Shown in pieces: positions 5,575-5,760 of a stretch of DNA of 5,760 bases. Every line of letters begins with the position of its first letter. Position 1 is the stretch's first letter. The notes under the pieces are model-generated. The model was not told the origin of the DNA. It ran no database searches and saw only the letters and a program-made list of their open reading frames with translations. This DNA comes from Acidilobaceae archaeon (lineage in GTDB: Archaea; Thermoproteota; Thermoprotei_A; Sulfolobales; Acidilobaceae), in contig JALWJI010000043.1 of the NCBI GenBank assembly GCA_027081695.1, positions 1-5,760 on the forward strand, read 5' to 3'. Position numbers and translations under genes: made by a program.

Positions 5575-5610
5575 TCTGGCCGTATCCTATACCGTGTAAG
5601 GAACGCCAGA
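5575..5610. repeat. 36-base bulged hairpin (15 bp, triloop) in the leader of the minus-strand gene
   Basis: The arms TCTGGC (5575-5580) and GCCAGA (5605-5610) pair perfectly. Pairing continues inward as GT/AC, TCCT/AGGA and TAC/GTA, closing on a CGT triloop (5593-5595). The only unpaired stem bases are single bulges C5581, A5584 and A5589, all on the same arm. That gives 15 Watson-Crick pairs in 36 bases. If transcription of the minus-strand gene starts about 25 bases from the AT repeat at 5635-5652, this hairpin forms the very 5' end of its mRNA. It may be a regulatory leader element, a small RNA or a relic repeat; I do not recognise a known family. Confidence 0.6.
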
Positions 5611-5634
5611 CCTTAAATCTATGGATGTGAATTG

Positions 5635-5655
5635 AAATATAATAAAATATAATAA
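5635..5655 (-). promoter_or_regulatory. Period-10 AT repeat, possible promoter of the minus-strand gene
   Basis: AATATAATAA occurs twice in tandem (5636-5645 and 5646-5655). On the minus strand each copy gives TTATATTT, a TATA-like element (complement of 5635-5642 and 5645-5652). The nearer one predicts a start near 5612 and a leader of about 115 bases. A competing element, ATTTAAGG (complement of 5611-5618), would start transcription inside the hairpin. The phase of one helical turn could also favour bending. Confidence 0.35.
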
Positions 5656-5714
5656 TACAGAGAAAACAGTGAATGCGGCAAAACACTTGTTGTTACCGGT
5701 AAATAATATGATGT

Positions 5715-5760
5715 TTATCTAAATGCTCTAAATAGCAATTCTATCACTGCAAGTATGTCC
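5715..5760 (-). CDS. Possible C-terminal tail of another minus-strand gene, cut by the window edge
   Basis: Reading in from the right edge on the minus strand, one frame stays open for 14 codons (DILAVIELLFRAFR) and ends at TAA, the complement of 5715-5717. The peptide looks like an amphipathic terminal helix, and it would place an upstream gene in the same direction as the minus-strand NTase-like gene. So short an open frame can easily arise by chance, so this is only a suggestion. No start is visible. Confidence 0.2.
   Translation of the reverse strand, partial: DILAVIELLFRAFR

Larger units (their letters stand above)
5497..5760. other. Gene-poor spacer, 264 bp
   Basis: No convincing complete gene lies here. 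From left to right it holds the AGGTG site, three inverted repeats (5544-5556, 5563-5573, 5575-5610), the period-10 AT repeat (5635-5655) and the end of a possible minus-strand frame at the right edge. Short open frames on both strands run into the NTase-like gene and show no protein-like composition. Confidence 0.6.

Noticed and set aside
5575..5610. H/ACA guide RNA or bulge-helix-bulge splice site as explanation of the hairpin
   Set aside because: There is no internal pseudouridylation pocket, and the bulges are single bases on one arm, not two 3-base bulges flanking a 4-bp helix.
5405..5686. Minus-strand 93-codon open frame and a plus-strand 73-codon frame over the same DNA
   Set aside because: Both overlap the well-supported NTase-like gene in other frames and then cross the hairpin and AT repeat. 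Their composition is not protein-like (runs of I, Y, F, H, C) and there is no motif.

Overview
The window looks like part of a hyperthermophilic archaeal chromosome, most likely a crenarchaeon (Thermoproteota; Desulfurococcales or Sulfolobales would fit, but the sequence does not settle the order). The main reason is a reverse gyrase topoisomerase half, the hallmark protein of hyperthermophiles. Other support comes from archaeal TATA boxes, GAGGTG-type ribosome binding sites, T-tract terminators, TTG/GTG starts, heavy AGA/AGG/ATA codon use and an AbrB+PhoU-type regulator of archaeal design. There are no rRNA or tRNA genes, CRISPR array, insertion sequence or prophage genes.

Layout. (1) 1-2725, plus strand: the 3' part of reverse gyrase, cut by the left edge, followed with an ATGA stop/start overlap by a nitrilase-fold protein in which two of the three catalytic residues appear replaced (Glu to Pro48, Cys to Asp166). 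The two genes are evidently one transcription unit. (2) 2726-3335: a promoter containing a 20-bp dyad laid over its TATA box, then a small two-CBS-domain protein that I start at GTG 2904. (3) 3336-4417: an AT-rich spacer with a terminator and a perfect 13-bp palindrome just upstream of a TATA box, then a protein with an N-terminal AbrB-type DNA-binding domain and a PhoU-like helical C-terminus. (4) 4418-5496: two tail-to-tail genes on opposite strands (4509-5066 plus, 5041-5496 minus) overlapping by 26 bp at their 3' ends. Their proteins are clearly homologous: both carry GG...DxD...ExH and look like small nucleotidyltransferase-fold proteins of a family I cannot name. (5) 5497-5760: 264 bp with no convincing complete gene but much structure. 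It holds a 15-bp bulged hairpin, two shorter palindromes and a period-10 AT repeat, which together look like the promoter and long structured leader of the minus-strand gene. A short open frame at the right edge may be the tail of another minus-strand gene.

How they fit together. The reverse gyrase and nitrilase-like genes are co-transcribed and translationally coupled. The CBS protein and the AbrB/PhoU-like protein each have their own promoter with a dyad, which suggests regulated single-gene units that respond to a metabolite (CBS domains bind adenosine ligands; PhoU relates to phosphate). The strongest candidates for something undescribed are the inactive nitrilase homologue tied to reverse gyrase, and the convergent pair of homologous NTase-like genes with the structured leader beside them.
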